DNA from: CALZIK01 sp046756565 | Lineage (GTDB): Bacteria > Acidobacteriota > Thermoanaerobaculia > Multivoradales > JAHEKO01 | Assembly (NCBI GenBank): GCA_046756565.1 | Contig: JBHHWO010000010.1 | Coordinates: 1 to 54,512, forward strand | DNA length: 54,512 bases | Reading direction: 5' to 3' | Part shown: in pieces, positions 1 to 7,821 of the stretch | How the letters are laid out: each line of letters starts with the position of its first letter | How positions within the stretch are numbered: position 1 is the stretch's first letter | The notes under the pieces: generated by a model | The model's database searches: none | Told to the model about the DNA's origin: nothing | What the model saw: the letters and a program-made list of their open reading frames with translations, nothing else | Translations under genes and position numbers: made by a program

Positions 1-2
1 CG

Positions 3-752
3 ACGGCTTCGCAGGCTTCGACTCCCGCACCTCCCCCCGCGCCTCTACCCGCTCGAGACGGAGTCGTTCAGCGTCGAGCGGCTCCGCCGCCGGCTTCGAT
101 CCCGAAGACACCAGCTGCCCCGCCCAGCCTCGACGGGGCGCCGCCATTCACCGTGCCTTCACAGGACCCGGGCGCCATTCCGCCGGACCCGAGCACGGGC
201 GATTCCCGGTCCGGCAAGCCGCGCCGGGCACTGGAGCCTATGGTCACCCACATCCGAGTGCCACGGCCTGGTAAAGCCGAGCCGGCCGGCCCGCAGAGCC
301 AGACGATCACGGCAACCGGGCCGCCGACGCCAGTCGAACCGGCGGTCGAAGCGAGGTCCAAGGCTCCAGCGCAGCCGATCCTTCCGGCGATTCCGGAGAG
401 CCTCGACGCAGCAGCGCCCACGATGCCGATCACGCCGCAGAGCGTGACCGGACCCGCCGCGGCGCCGCCGGAGCTCGGCAGCCCTCGGGCACCGGGAGGC
501 GTGTTCTCGCAGCTGCCGGAGTGGCCGGCCTTCGAGGCACAAACGCCGGTCGGCCCCGGGCAAGGATCGCCACGCTCGAGACTCGGCCGTCGAGGTCACG
601 CCTCGCCCACGGACGCACCGCTTTCGATCCATATCGGAAGCGTCGAGGTCCGCGCCGTACAGCCCGCGCCGGAGCCGCCGCCACCAGCGCCCTTTCGCCC
701 ACGGCTGACTCTCGACGAGTACCTGCGGCAGAGAAAGAGCGGCCTCCGGTGA
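3..752 (+). CDS. Pro/Ala-rich eCIS-associated protein (5' truncated by window edge)
   Basis: The frame is open from the first bases of the window, so the true start lies upstream; an internal GTG at 153 is probably not the start. The visible ~249 residues are dominated by Pro, Ala, Ser and Arg with no predicted fold. Near the C-terminus comes a short beta-like motif, IHIGSVEVRA, then a proline stretch (PAPEPPPPAPFRP) and the terminal LTLDEYLRQRKSG. From memory, proteins ending in an I-x-I-G-x-V-E-V-R motif followed by a L-[ST]-L-[DE]-[DE]-Y-L-x-x-R tail recur beside DUF4255 genes in eCIS clusters; their role is unknown. The stop overlaps the next gene's GTG start (GTGA), so the two are probably translationally coupled. 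Coding status is well supported; function is not. Confidence 0.7.
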   Translation, partial: TASQASTPAPPPAPLPARDGVVQRRAAPPPASIPKTPAAPPSLDGAPPFTVPSQDPGAIPPDPSTGDSRSGKPRRALEPMVTHIRVPRPGKAEPAGPQSQTITATGPPTPVEPAVEARSKAPAQPILPAIPESLDAAAPTMPITPQSVTGPAAAPPELGSPRAPGGVFSQLPEWPAFEAQTPVGPGQGSPRSRLGRRGHASPTDAPLSIHIGSVEVRAVQPAPEPPPPAPFRPRLTLDEYLRQRKSGLR

Positions 753-1966
753 GTGACTATCGCGCCATCGCGGGTGTCTCGGGAGCTCTTCGCCAGCTCA
801 TCTACAAGCCGGCCTCGGCGGCCGTTCCGGGGGCGTCGGTTCGAACCGGGCCGCCTAAACTGGATCCGGTGGCAGCTTCCGCTGGGCTCGTCAACATCTT
901 TCCGTACCAGGTCAACCCCGACCCGACCCATCGCAATGCCGAGCTGCCGACCCGGCGAAGCGACGGCAGCGTCTTGCGCAGGCCGCAACTCGCGCTCGAC
1001 ATCGACTACCTGCTCTCGTTCTACGGCGAGGAATCCAATCTGGTGCCCGAACTGCTGATGGGGGCAACCATGTCCGCCCTGCATGCCCAGCCGTTCCTGA
1101 AGCCCGAGGACATCCCAAACGAGATCGGTGGCCGCAGCATGGCGGACTCGGGCCTGCAAGAGCAGCTGGATGTGTTGCGTCTCAGCCTCCTTCCACTGTC
1201 TCACGAAGAGCTTCACCGAATCTGGTCCGTCTTCTTCCAGGTGCCCTACACGCTGTCGGTCGTTTATCGCTGCCAGGTGGTGCTGATCGAAGCCGAGCTC
1301 GATCCGGAGCCCGCGATGCCCGTGCTCGCCTCGCGCGTCACAGGCCTGCCTTGGGCACCGGTCGAAATCGACCGGGTCGAGCCGCAGATCGTCGAATACG
1401 GGGGCGACGAGCGCCTGTTGATCTCGGGACGCGGGTTCCGCGGCGGCGAGGTCAGCGTGGCCTTCGGCGACGTCGAGGTCGTTCCACGGACCATCACTCC
1501 CTACACTCTCGAGCTCGACCTGCCCCAAGGCCTGGCAGCGGGAGTCAAGACGCTTCGGGTACGACGGAGGTACCCGTCGGGTCCGGCGGTCGACTCGATT
1601 CCGGTCTCGTTGGTGCTCCGGCCGCGAGTCGCGAGCGTACCCGAGGTCCGGGCCGGCGCCGAGGAGACCGAGCCCTCGCGAATGGTCCTGAGACTCGAGC
1701 CAGAGGTCGGTTCCGGCCAGAGGATCGAGTTGCTGGTCAACGAGTGGCCGGTCCCGGAGAGCCGGCGAGCACGAAGCTATCAATTCAAGGCCGCGGGCGA
1801 CTCCAACACGGGAGCCGAGATCGCGTTTCCGCTCGACGACATCGAAGCAGGCGACTACCTGGTTCGGGTCGAGGTCGATGGCGTCGCGAGCGCGCTCACC
1901 GTCGAAGAAGACGCAACCAGCCCCGAGTTCGGCCGTTACAACGGGCCAAGGGCCTCGATCCCATGA
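749..1966 (+). CDS. DUF4255 (Pvc16/Afp16-like) tail terminator with IPT-like C-terminal domain
   Basis: Residues 1-190 read as a DUF4255/Pvc16 N-terminal domain: SDYRAIAGVSGALRQLI at the start, a central VNIFPYQV, then LALDIDYLLSFYG and LLMGATMSALH. In Afp/PVC particles this family caps the tube and sheath (tail terminator). Residues ~205-400 add beta-rich material with an IPT/TIG flavour (LLISGRGFRGGEVSVAFG), suggesting one or two Ig-like domains. The start is GTG at 749, overlapping the previous stop by four bases; upstream in-frame codons would run far into the preceding gene. The stop overlaps the next ATG (ATGA). Homologues without the Ig-like extension are shorter, so the extension may be a lineage-specific decoration or docking surface. 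Confidence 0.88.
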   Translation: MSDYRAIAGVSGALRQLIYKPASAAVPGASVRTGPPKLDPVAASAGLVNIFPYQVNPDPTHRNAELPTRRSDGSVLRRPQLALDIDYLLSFYGEESNLVPELLMGATMSALHAQPFLKPEDIPNEIGGRSMADSGLQEQLDVLRLSLLPLSHEELHRIWSVFFQVPYTLSVVYRCQVVLIEAELDPEPAMPVLASRVTGLPWAPVEIDRVEPQIVEYGGDERLLISGRGFRGGEVSVAFGDVEVVPRTITPYTLELDLPQGLAAGVKTLRVRRRYPSGPAVDSIPVSLVLRPRVASVPEVRAGAEETEPSRMVLRLEPEVGSGQRIELLVNEWPVPESRRARSYQFKAAGDSNTGAEIAFPLDDIEAGDYLVRVEVDGVASALTVEEDATSPEFGRYNGPRASIP

Positions 1967-3975
1967 CCGAGACCGACGGAACGAACTGGTACCAGGCCAA
2001 TCAACGGTATCTGATGGCCGAGGTGGCTCTCGTCCGGGACCACCTGGAGCGCTACGCGGCCGCTGGCGACAGCGCACCGGATGCCGCAAATGAGACCGAG
2101 ATGCGGCTCGCCGAGCTCGAAGAGGCCATAACCGCCATGCCCGCTCAGCCGGCACTCGCCAGCCTGACTCAGACCCTCGGCCTCTCGGACTTCGAGCAGA
2201 GGATTCTCGTCCTGTGCGCGGGAATGGAGCTCGATGGAGGCTTCGCGTCCCTGTGCGCCACCGCCCATCAAGACTCGAAGCGCTCTCATCCGACCTTCGG
2301 TCTGGCGCTCGCCGCGCTACCCGACGCCGACTGGTCCGCCGTATCGACCTCCGGCGCACTGCGTCACTGGCTTCTGATCGACATCGGCCCGGGAGACGCG
2401 ATCACCACCAGCCCGCTCCGAATCGACGAATCCATTCTCTGCTATCTCACCGGAGTCGACAGCCAGGATGAGCGGCTCGCCGGCCTGGGCGAACCCATGC
2501 CTCCAGCGGGTGAGCTCGTGCCATCTCACACGAAGCTCACCGAGCGGCTGGCACGGGTCTGGGTCAATACCGCCGGCAGCGCCCAGTTCCCAGTACTGCA
2601 GCTGTGCGGAGGAGAGATCGCGGGCAAGCGTTCGGTGGCGGCCGCCGTCACCGAGAAACTCGGTCTGGTGCTCCGGCGGGTCCCCGCGGTCGCCCTACCG
2701 ACTGTCCCGGGCGACCTCCAGAAGCTCAACCGGCTGTGGAACCGGGAATCGCTTCTCGACTCCGGAGCGCTACTTCTCGACTGCGACGAGGTAGAGCCCG
2801 GCGACGCCCAGCGGGACGGGGCGGTCAGCCTCGTGCTCGAGGGATATCACGGACCACTCTTTCTCACCAGTCGAAAGCGCCGCGCGCCAACTCAAAGGCC
2901 GGTTCTCACGGTGGACATCGAGAAGCCGGAACAGTCCGAGCAGCGCGAGGTCTGGTGCAAGCTCCTCGGCGACCGGTCTGGCGAGCTGAAGGGACAGATC
3001 GACCGGCTGGTGAGCCAGTTCGATCTGAGCGTGCCGACCATTCGAGCCGCGCTCGCGGGAGCGCTCGGAAGTCCCGAGGAGGAGGGCGGCTCGGGCGAGA
3101 ACGAAGACGCTCAGAGCTTCGCCTCGGCGATCTGGGAAACTTGTAGAAACCAGGTCCGGCCTCGCCTGGACGACCTGGCGAAGCGGATCTCGAACAAGGC
3201 CACCTGGGACGAGCTGGTGCTGCCCGCCGAGCAGTGTAAGACGCTTCGCCAGATCGCCTCGAACGTGAGGCAGAAGGGCCAGGTCTACGAGCGTTGGGGC
3301 TTCTCCGAAAAGGGCGACCGCGGCCTGGGAGTGAGTGCGCTTTTTGCCGGCATCAGCGGAACCGGCAAGACGATGGCTGCCGAAGTGCTGGCCACCGACC
3401 TCGCGCTCGATCTCTACCGGATCGATCTGTCTTCGGTGGTCAGCAAGTACATAGGCGAGACCGAGAAGAACCTCGCGCGGGTCTTCGATGCCGCCGAGGA
3501 GGGCAGCGTCATCCTGCTCTTCGACGAGGCCGACGCCCTTTTCGGCAAGCGCAGCGAGATCAAAGACAGCCACGACCGCTATGCCAACGTCGAGGTCAGC
3601 TATTTGCTCCAGAGGATGGAGTCCTATCGTGGGCTGGCGATTCTCACGACCAACATGCGGGATTCGCTCGACGCGGCCTTCCTCAGGCGGCTCCGATTCA
3701 TCGTCGAGTTCCCGTTCCCAAGGGCCGACGAACGAGCCGAGATCTGGCAGCGGACATTTCCGCCGCAAACCGAGACCGAGGGGCTCGACATCGCCAAACT
3801 GGCGCGTCTGAGCGTGGCCGGCGGCAGCATTCGAAACATAGCGCTCGGGGCCGCGTTCCTGGCTGCCGAAGCCGGTGAGCCGGTGCGCATGGAGCACTTG
3901 CTCGAGGCGGCAAAGAGCGATTTCGCCAAGGTTCGTAAACCGTTTCCCGATTCGGAGGTGCGAGATTGGACGTGA
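1963..3975 (+). CDS. eCIS AAA+ ATPase (Afp15/Pvc15-like)
   Basis: A protein of 670 residues. The C-terminal ~250 residues are an AAA+ module: Walker A GISGTGKT (463-470), Walker B VILLFDEAD (516-524), a sensor-like ILTTNMRDSLDAAFLRRL with the arginine finger region, and a sensor-2/lid segment (GGSIRNIALGAAFLAAE). The N-terminal ~430 residues are a winged or degenerate ATPase-like region without intact nucleotide motifs, as in the Afp15/Pvc15 family. These ATPases are encoded in nearly every eCIS and are thought to act in assembly or cargo loading rather than sheath recycling; that role is inferred from the family. The ATG overlaps the DUF4255 stop (ATGA). Confidence 0.9.
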   Translation: MTETDGTNWYQANQRYLMAEVALVRDHLERYAAAGDSAPDAANETEMRLAELEEAITAMPAQPALASLTQTLGLSDFEQRILVLCAGMELDGGFASLCATAHQDSKRSHPTFGLALAALPDADWSAVSTSGALRHWLLIDIGPGDAITTSPLRIDESILCYLTGVDSQDERLAGLGEPMPPAGELVPSHTKLTERLARVWVNTAGSAQFPVLQLCGGEIAGKRSVAAAVTEKLGLVLRRVPAVALPTVPGDLQKLNRLWNRESLLDSGALLLDCDEVEPGDAQRDGAVSLVLEGYHGPLFLTSRKRRAPTQRPVLTVDIEKPEQSEQREVWCKLLGDRSGELKGQIDRLVSQFDLSVPTIRAALAGALGSPEEEGGSGENEDAQSFASAIWETCRNQVRPRLDDLAKRISNKATWDELVLPAEQCKTLRQIASNVRQKGQVYERWGFSEKGDRGLGVSALFAGISGTGKTMAAEVLATDLALDLYRIDLSSVVSKYIGETEKNLARVFDAAEEGSVILLFDEADALFGKRSEIKDSHDRYANVEVSYLLQRMESYRGLAILTTNMRDSLDAAFLRRLRFIVEFPFPRADERAEIWQRTFPPQTETEGLDIAKLARLSVAGGSIRNIALGAAFLAAEAGEPVRMEHLLEAAKSDFAKVRKPFPDSEVRDWT

Positions 3976-3979
3976 TCCT

Positions 3980-4303
3980 ATGAGTCGAAGGTCCCACCAG
4001 ATCAGGATCGACAAGGTCGTCCTCGACGGTGTCTCTCCACTTCACCGATCCCGAGTCGTCGACGCGATCGAGCGCGAGCTGCGCAGGCTGGCGTTCGAGA
4101 ACCGCATGCCAGCGGCGGGCCGCGGCGACATCTCGGTCACCAGCGTGCCCACGCGAACAATGAAGACCTCGACGCGCATCCGGCCCGAAGCGATCGGCGC
4201 CGAAGTCGCCAGGTCAATATGGACGAACTCCAGGCAAGCCGCGAGCCGCGGCGAACCGACCACGACAGGGCCCGACAAGCCGGGCCACGGAGGTGAGCGA
4301 TGA
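3980..4303 (+). CDS. Small conserved eCIS-cluster protein, function unknown
   Basis: A protein of 107 residues starting at ATG 3980, five bases after the ATPase stop; its own stop overlaps the next ATG. The N-terminus has a beta-strand then a helix (IRIDKVVLDGVSPLHRSRVV, then an IERELRRLAFE helix), and the C-terminus has a GAEVARSIWTNS segment reminiscent of the 'lGxxIAxxIyxxl' ending of small proteins found at the same place in other eCIS operons (recalled, not searched). The middle and end are basic and flexible. No enzymatic motif. Position between the ATPase and tube-associated genes suggests a small structural or chaperone role, which is inference. Confidence 0.72.
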   Translation: MSRRSHQIRIDKVVLDGVSPLHRSRVVDAIERELRRLAFENRMPAAGRGDISVTSVPTRTMKTSTRIRPEAIGAEVARSIWTNSRQAASRGEPTTTGPDKPGHGGER

Positions 4304-5049
4304 AGCAACACCAGGAAGGCCAGGTCCCGGACCCCTGGGCTCGAACCGACTCCAAGACCGCGATGGAGCGAGCGGGCGAGGCCAAGGGCCCGACCGAAGC
4401 ACAGTTCTACCGCCGCCTTTTGAAGGGCGCGCTCTGGTCGCCCGACGGAATGGTGCGCTTCCAGTTCAATCCGACCGAGGTCACTCGAAACGTCACTCCG
4501 AGCTTCTACGGCGGCGGCCAGGGACAGCGCGTCGGTACGCCCCGGTTCTCGGGTGCGCCCACCGAGACCATCAGCCTCGAGATCAACCTGGAGAACCTTT
4601 TCGGCGACCTCAGGGGTCAGCTGGCGGCCCTCGAGATCATGGCCTATCCGTCGCTGAAGTCGGTCGAGTCGCAGGAAGACTCCCTGGCCACGGGCCTCAT
4701 CGAAGCGGTGCCGCTACCGGCGCCGACCACTCTGTTCGTGTTCGGAACGCGGGTGATTCCGGTCAAGATCAAGAGTCTCGAGATCACCGAGGAGTTCTTC
4801 GATCCGAATCTCAATCCGATCCGGGCCAAGGTCGCCCTCAACATGGATGTGTTGACCTACTCCGGCGTCCAGATCTCGAGCGATGCTCACGCCTGGTTCT
4901 CCGGATACCAGAAGAGCCTCGAAAAGCTGGCCGCCCCCGAGCTGGTCACCACCGTGTCAGCAGGCACTCTTCACAAGCTGCAGGAGGGACAGACCCTCTC
5001 CAGACAGGAGTTCTCGGAGTTCGATTCCACCAGTGGAGCCGGCGAGTAA
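4300..5049 (+). CDS. Contractile injection system tube-associated protein (Afp7 N-terminal domain-like)
   Basis: A protein of 249 residues. The signature of the CIS tube/Afp7 N-terminal domain is visible at residues ~48-215: MVRFQFNPTEVTRN near the start, then SGAPTETISLEINLE and LFVFGTRVIPVKIKSLEI, and a closing segment FDPNLNPIRAKVALNMDVLT. In Afp/PVC this protein sits between tube and hub and is fused to a LysM domain; here the LysM-like part is the next, separate gene. The family initiates tube polymerisation from the baseplate. The ATG overlaps the preceding stop (ATGA at 4300-4303). Confidence in family is high, in exact role moderate. Confidence 0.85.
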   Translation: MKQHQEGQVPDPWARTDSKTAMERAGEAKGPTEAQFYRRLLKGALWSPDGMVRFQFNPTEVTRNVTPSFYGGGQGQRVGTPRFSGAPTETISLEINLENLFGDLRGQLAALEIMAYPSLKSVESQEDSLATGLIEAVPLPAPTTLFVFGTRVIPVKIKSLEITEEFFDPNLNPIRAKVALNMDVLTYSGVQISSDAHAWFSGYQKSLEKLAAPELVTTVSAGTLHKLQEGQTLSRQEFSEFDSTSGAGE

Positions 5050-5054
5050 CGGCG

Positions 5055-5351
5055 ATGTTCGGTCACACCAGCCGCTACTACTCCCTCGAAGACCACGTGC
5101 TGCTTACCGGGGATGGCCGGCAGATCGTCTATCGAGCCCGGCGACTCATCCCGAGGAATACCGGGCGACAGCTGCTCGCCGAAACCGTGGTCAACACCGA
5201 GGATCGCCCCGATCTCATCGCCAATCGCGCACTCGGGCAGCCCGAGCAGTTCTGGCAGGTGTGCGATTCGAGCGCGATCATGGATCCACATGAGATGACG
5301 GCTCGACCCGGCCGTCGCCTGAGGGTCTTTCTGTCCATCCCGAGCGTCTAG
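5055..5351 (+). CDS. LysM-like baseplate/tail protein (Afp7 C-terminal part, gpX-like)
   Basis: A protein of 98 residues, ATG five bases after the preceding stop. The sequence pattern VVNTEDRPDLIANRALGQPE followed by FWQVCDSS and a final GRRLRVFLSIP matches the LysM-like domain of small tail proteins (gpX/LysM) that in phage and eCIS particles joins hub and tube. It lacks a signal peptide, so it is a structural rather than a cell-wall LysM. Its split from the CIS-tube protein immediately upstream contrasts with the fused Afp7 arrangement. Confidence 0.78.
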   Translation: MFGHTSRYYSLEDHVLLTGDGRQIVYRARRLIPRNTGRQLLAETVVNTEDRPDLIANRALGQPEQFWQVCDSSAIMDPHEMTARPGRRLRVFLSIPSV

Positions 5352-5375
5352 AAGACACCAAACCCGTTGGGACTT

Positions 5376-6584
5376 ATGAGCTCGTCTTCGATCAAGATCC
5401 AGCTGCTGATGGGACCGGTGGTGCCGGTGCCGGCTCCGACGGTGATCAGCGAAGCCCTGAGTCAGGTCGAGATCACCCGCAAGGACGAGGCACCCTCCGG
5501 CTTTCAGCTGACCTTCCATGCGCGCAAGGAAGGCAGCGGCATCGACTACTCGATCGCCGACCACCCTCTCCTCCTGCCATTCAACCGGGTGATCGTGGTT
5601 GCCTGGCTGGGCTCGTTCTACAAGGTATTGATGGACGGTTACATCACCAACCGCGAGCTCAGCCCGCCCGAGGGCGACGGGGCCGCCCGACTCACGGTCA
5701 CGGGCGAAGACGTCAGCGTCAAGATGGACATGGTCGAGGTGTCATTCAGCTATCCGTTCTTTCCGAAGCTGGCCCAGGTGTTCGCGATCATGGCGAGGTA
5801 TGCGGCGCTGGGCGTGGTGCCGATGCCGATCCCGGTCCTCGGGGACCTGCCCGATATAGACACGACCGATCAGCAGGTCACGACTGACAGGAAGTTTCTG
5901 CAGCAGCTCGCGGGCCTGGTGGGATACAAGTTCAGCGTCTTGCCCGGCCCCGCTCCGGGGTTGAACCTCGCCTACTGGGGCCCTCCCAACCGCCTTCTGC
6001 CTCCCCAGGTACCTCTGACGATCAACCTGGGCTCGAGAACGAATGTCGAATCGATGAGCGCCAGCCACAACGGCTTGGCGCCGCGGCTCCAGTACGGCAC
6101 GTGTCTCGTCGGGGACCTGCCGATGCCGTTCGCTGGCGTCGGAGTCACCCGGATCCCGCCGTTCGCGGTCGAGCCCCTGGGCCGGCTCATGTTCGCACCC
6201 TTGGCGCTGGTCCCCGAGACCCTGCCGGCCTGGCTTCCGATCCTCGCGGTCCGAGGCAAGTACACCTGCTACAACCGGGTCGACTCCTACATGGAAGTGC
6301 TAAAGAAGGCCGAGGGCGAGGCCAATCTAGAGGGCGAAGAAACCGTGACTCTTCAGGGCGAGCTCGACACCGCGCTCTACGGCTCGATCCTGACATCGCC
6401 AGGGATCGTCGGAGTGCGCGGGATGGGAATCTCATTCGACGGGTTCTACGTGGTCAAGGAGGTCGTGCACTCGATCAACCTCGACCACGGCTCCCTTCAG
6501 TTCAAGCAGAAGTTCACGCTGACCCGCGAAGGCATGATCACCACGACCCCGGCGGTGGCCGGGTTCACTACCCCACTCTTCTAG
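5376..6584 (+). CDS. Baseplate hub protein, gp27-like (phage late control D family)
   Basis: A protein of 402 residues from ATG 5376 (a TTG nine bases earlier is in frame but less likely). The order of beta-rich segments is that of the gp27/late-control-D fold: IKIQLLMGPVVPVPAPTVIS, then VEITRKDEAPSGFQLTFHAR, YKVLMDGYITNRELSP, LTVTGEDVSVKMDM, a central DRKFLQQLAGLVGYKFSV helix, and late FDGFYVVKEVVHSINLDHG before KQKFTLTREG. This trimeric hub carries the spike. In Afp8 hub and spike form one VgrG-like chain; here they are two genes separated by 36 bases. Confidence 0.82.
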   Translation: MSSSSIKIQLLMGPVVPVPAPTVISEALSQVEITRKDEAPSGFQLTFHARKEGSGIDYSIADHPLLLPFNRVIVVAWLGSFYKVLMDGYITNRELSPPEGDGAARLTVTGEDVSVKMDMVEVSFSYPFFPKLAQVFAIMARYAALGVVPMPIPVLGDLPDIDTTDQQVTTDRKFLQQLAGLVGYKFSVLPGPAPGLNLAYWGPPNRLLPPQVPLTINLGSRTNVESMSASHNGLAPRLQYGTCLVGDLPMPFAGVGVTRIPPFAVEPLGRLMFAPLALVPETLPAWLPILAVRGKYTCYNRVDSYMEVLKKAEGEANLEGEETVTLQGELDTALYGSILTSPGIVGVRGMGISFDGFYVVKEVVHSINLDHGSLQFKQKFTLTREGMITTTPAVAGFTTPLF

Positions 6585-6620
6585 AAGCGAGAAAACGGAA
6601 CAACAAAAGAGGTTGCAGAG

Positions 6621-7445
6621 ATGCTAGACGACGCCACGCCACCGACCGACTGTTTCTTCGGCAAGTACCGGGGGGTGGTCACGAACAATATCGATCCGCT
6701 TGGGCTCCACAGGATCATGGTCAACGTGCCGGCCGTGCCGCATGCCCTGTTGACCTGGGCGCACCCATGTGTGCCGTATGCCGGGAAGTTGGTCGGCCAC
6801 TACACCATCCCGGAGATCGGTTCGAACGTCTGGGTCGAGTTCGAGGGAGGAAACCCGAGCCAACCGATCTGGACCGGCTGCTACTGGGAGGAATTCGAGT
6901 TCACCGAGCCCCTGACCGCCAATCCCGTGATGCCCGCGCTCGCCAAGATGCTCAAGACGCTGACCGGCAAGTTCATGCTCAACGACACGCCGGCAGTCGG
7001 CGGTATGGAGCTGGAGTCGTTACCGCCGGCGGTGCCGATCCCGACGTCACTCAAGTTCGACGTCGACGGCGCCGAGATGGCAGTGGGCCCCACCTGCACG
7101 ATCACCATGAACGCTGCGGAGGGCATCAAGCTGCAGATGGGGCCGAACAGCATCGAGATCACCCTCGAAGGCATCACGCTGACCGCGCCGAAGATTAGCC
7201 TGACCGCCCTGGAATCGGTAAGCGTGACGGCAGCGAGCGGGGTCGAGATGACCGCCGGTGAGAGCGCGTCGATTCAGGCCGGAGCCTCCGCGGAGGTCAA
7301 AGCGGCCGGGGGCGTCACCGTAGAGGGCGCGGGACCGGTTTCGGTCAAGAGCGCCGCAGCCACAACGGTCGAGGGCGGCGCCACGCTCGATCTCAAGGGC
7401 GGCGGCGCGGTCAGCGTCACGGGCGCCATCGTCAACATCAACTAG
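6621..7445 (+). CDS. gp5-like spike (baseplate assembly protein V) with beta-helix tail
   Basis: A protein of 274 residues. Residues ~12-95 form an OB-fold of the gp5/gpV type (FFGKYRGVVTNNIDPLGLHR, HYTIPEIGSNVWVEFEGGNP, PIWTGCYWEE). Residues ~180-274 are a run of short V-x-V repeats rich in Gly, Ala and Thr (SVSVTAASGVEMTAGES and onward), the pattern of the intertwined beta-helix that forms the needle of gp5, VgrG and Afp8. The end is ready to receive the separate PAAR tip encoded at 19528. No lysozyme domain is present. An AGAGG Shine-Dalgarno-like run precedes the ATG. Confidence 0.88.
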   Translation: MLDDATPPTDCFFGKYRGVVTNNIDPLGLHRIMVNVPAVPHALLTWAHPCVPYAGKLVGHYTIPEIGSNVWVEFEGGNPSQPIWTGCYWEEFEFTEPLTANPVMPALAKMLKTLTGKFMLNDTPAVGGMELESLPPAVPIPTSLKFDVDGAEMAVGPTCTITMNAAEGIKLQMGPNSIEITLEGITLTAPKISLTALESVSVTAASGVEMTAGESASIQAGASAEVKAAGGVTVEGAGPVSVKSAAATTVEGGATLDLKGGGAVSVTGAIVNIN

Positions 7446-7461
7446 GAAATCGAGAAACGCA

Positions 7462-7821
7462 GTGCAGGTTCACTTCCCCTTTCTCCTCGACGGCCAGGGT
7501 CGGGTCGCGCAAGCCGACCACGACCTGCACATCCGCAACATGATCGAGCAGATCTTGTTCACGGCTCCGGGGGAACGAGTGAACCGACCGGATTTCGGCT
7601 GCGGGCTACTGCGGTTGCTGTTCGGACCCGGCGAACGCGAAGAGGTCGTCGCGATGCAATTTCTGGTGCAGCAAAACCTCCATTCTTTCCTGGCTGACCT
7701 GATCGAGGTGACCGAGGTCCAGATCCGGCACCGGGTGAATGGACTGCGGGTAACCGTCGAATACATCGACCGCACCCACCAGGAGCCGATGGCCGTAGCC
7801 TACGAGGTCGCCGCGCCATGA
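7462..7821 (+). CDS. gp25-like baseplate wedge protein (Afp9-like)
   Basis: A protein of 119 residues with a GTG start. Diagnostic gp25/GPW features: FPFLLDGQGRVAQADHDLHI at the N-terminus, IRNMIEQILFTAPGERVNRP (the EPR-type core, here with GERVNRP), and DFGCGLLRLLF. The C-terminal half is a beta strand pair typical of the family. gp25 forms the inner wedge ring that nucleates the sheath. Its stop overlaps the baseplate-J start (ATGA at 7818). Confidence 0.92.
   Translation: MQVHFPFLLDGQGRVAQADHDLHIRNMIEQILFTAPGERVNRPDFGCGLLRLLFGPGEREEVVAMQFLVQQNLHSFLADLIEVTEVQIRHRVNGLRVTVEYIDRTHQEPMAVAYEVAAP

Noticed and set aside
2770..4014. Antisense open frame over the AAA+ ATPase
   Set aside because: Mirrors third-position GC; the Walker motifs are on the + strand.
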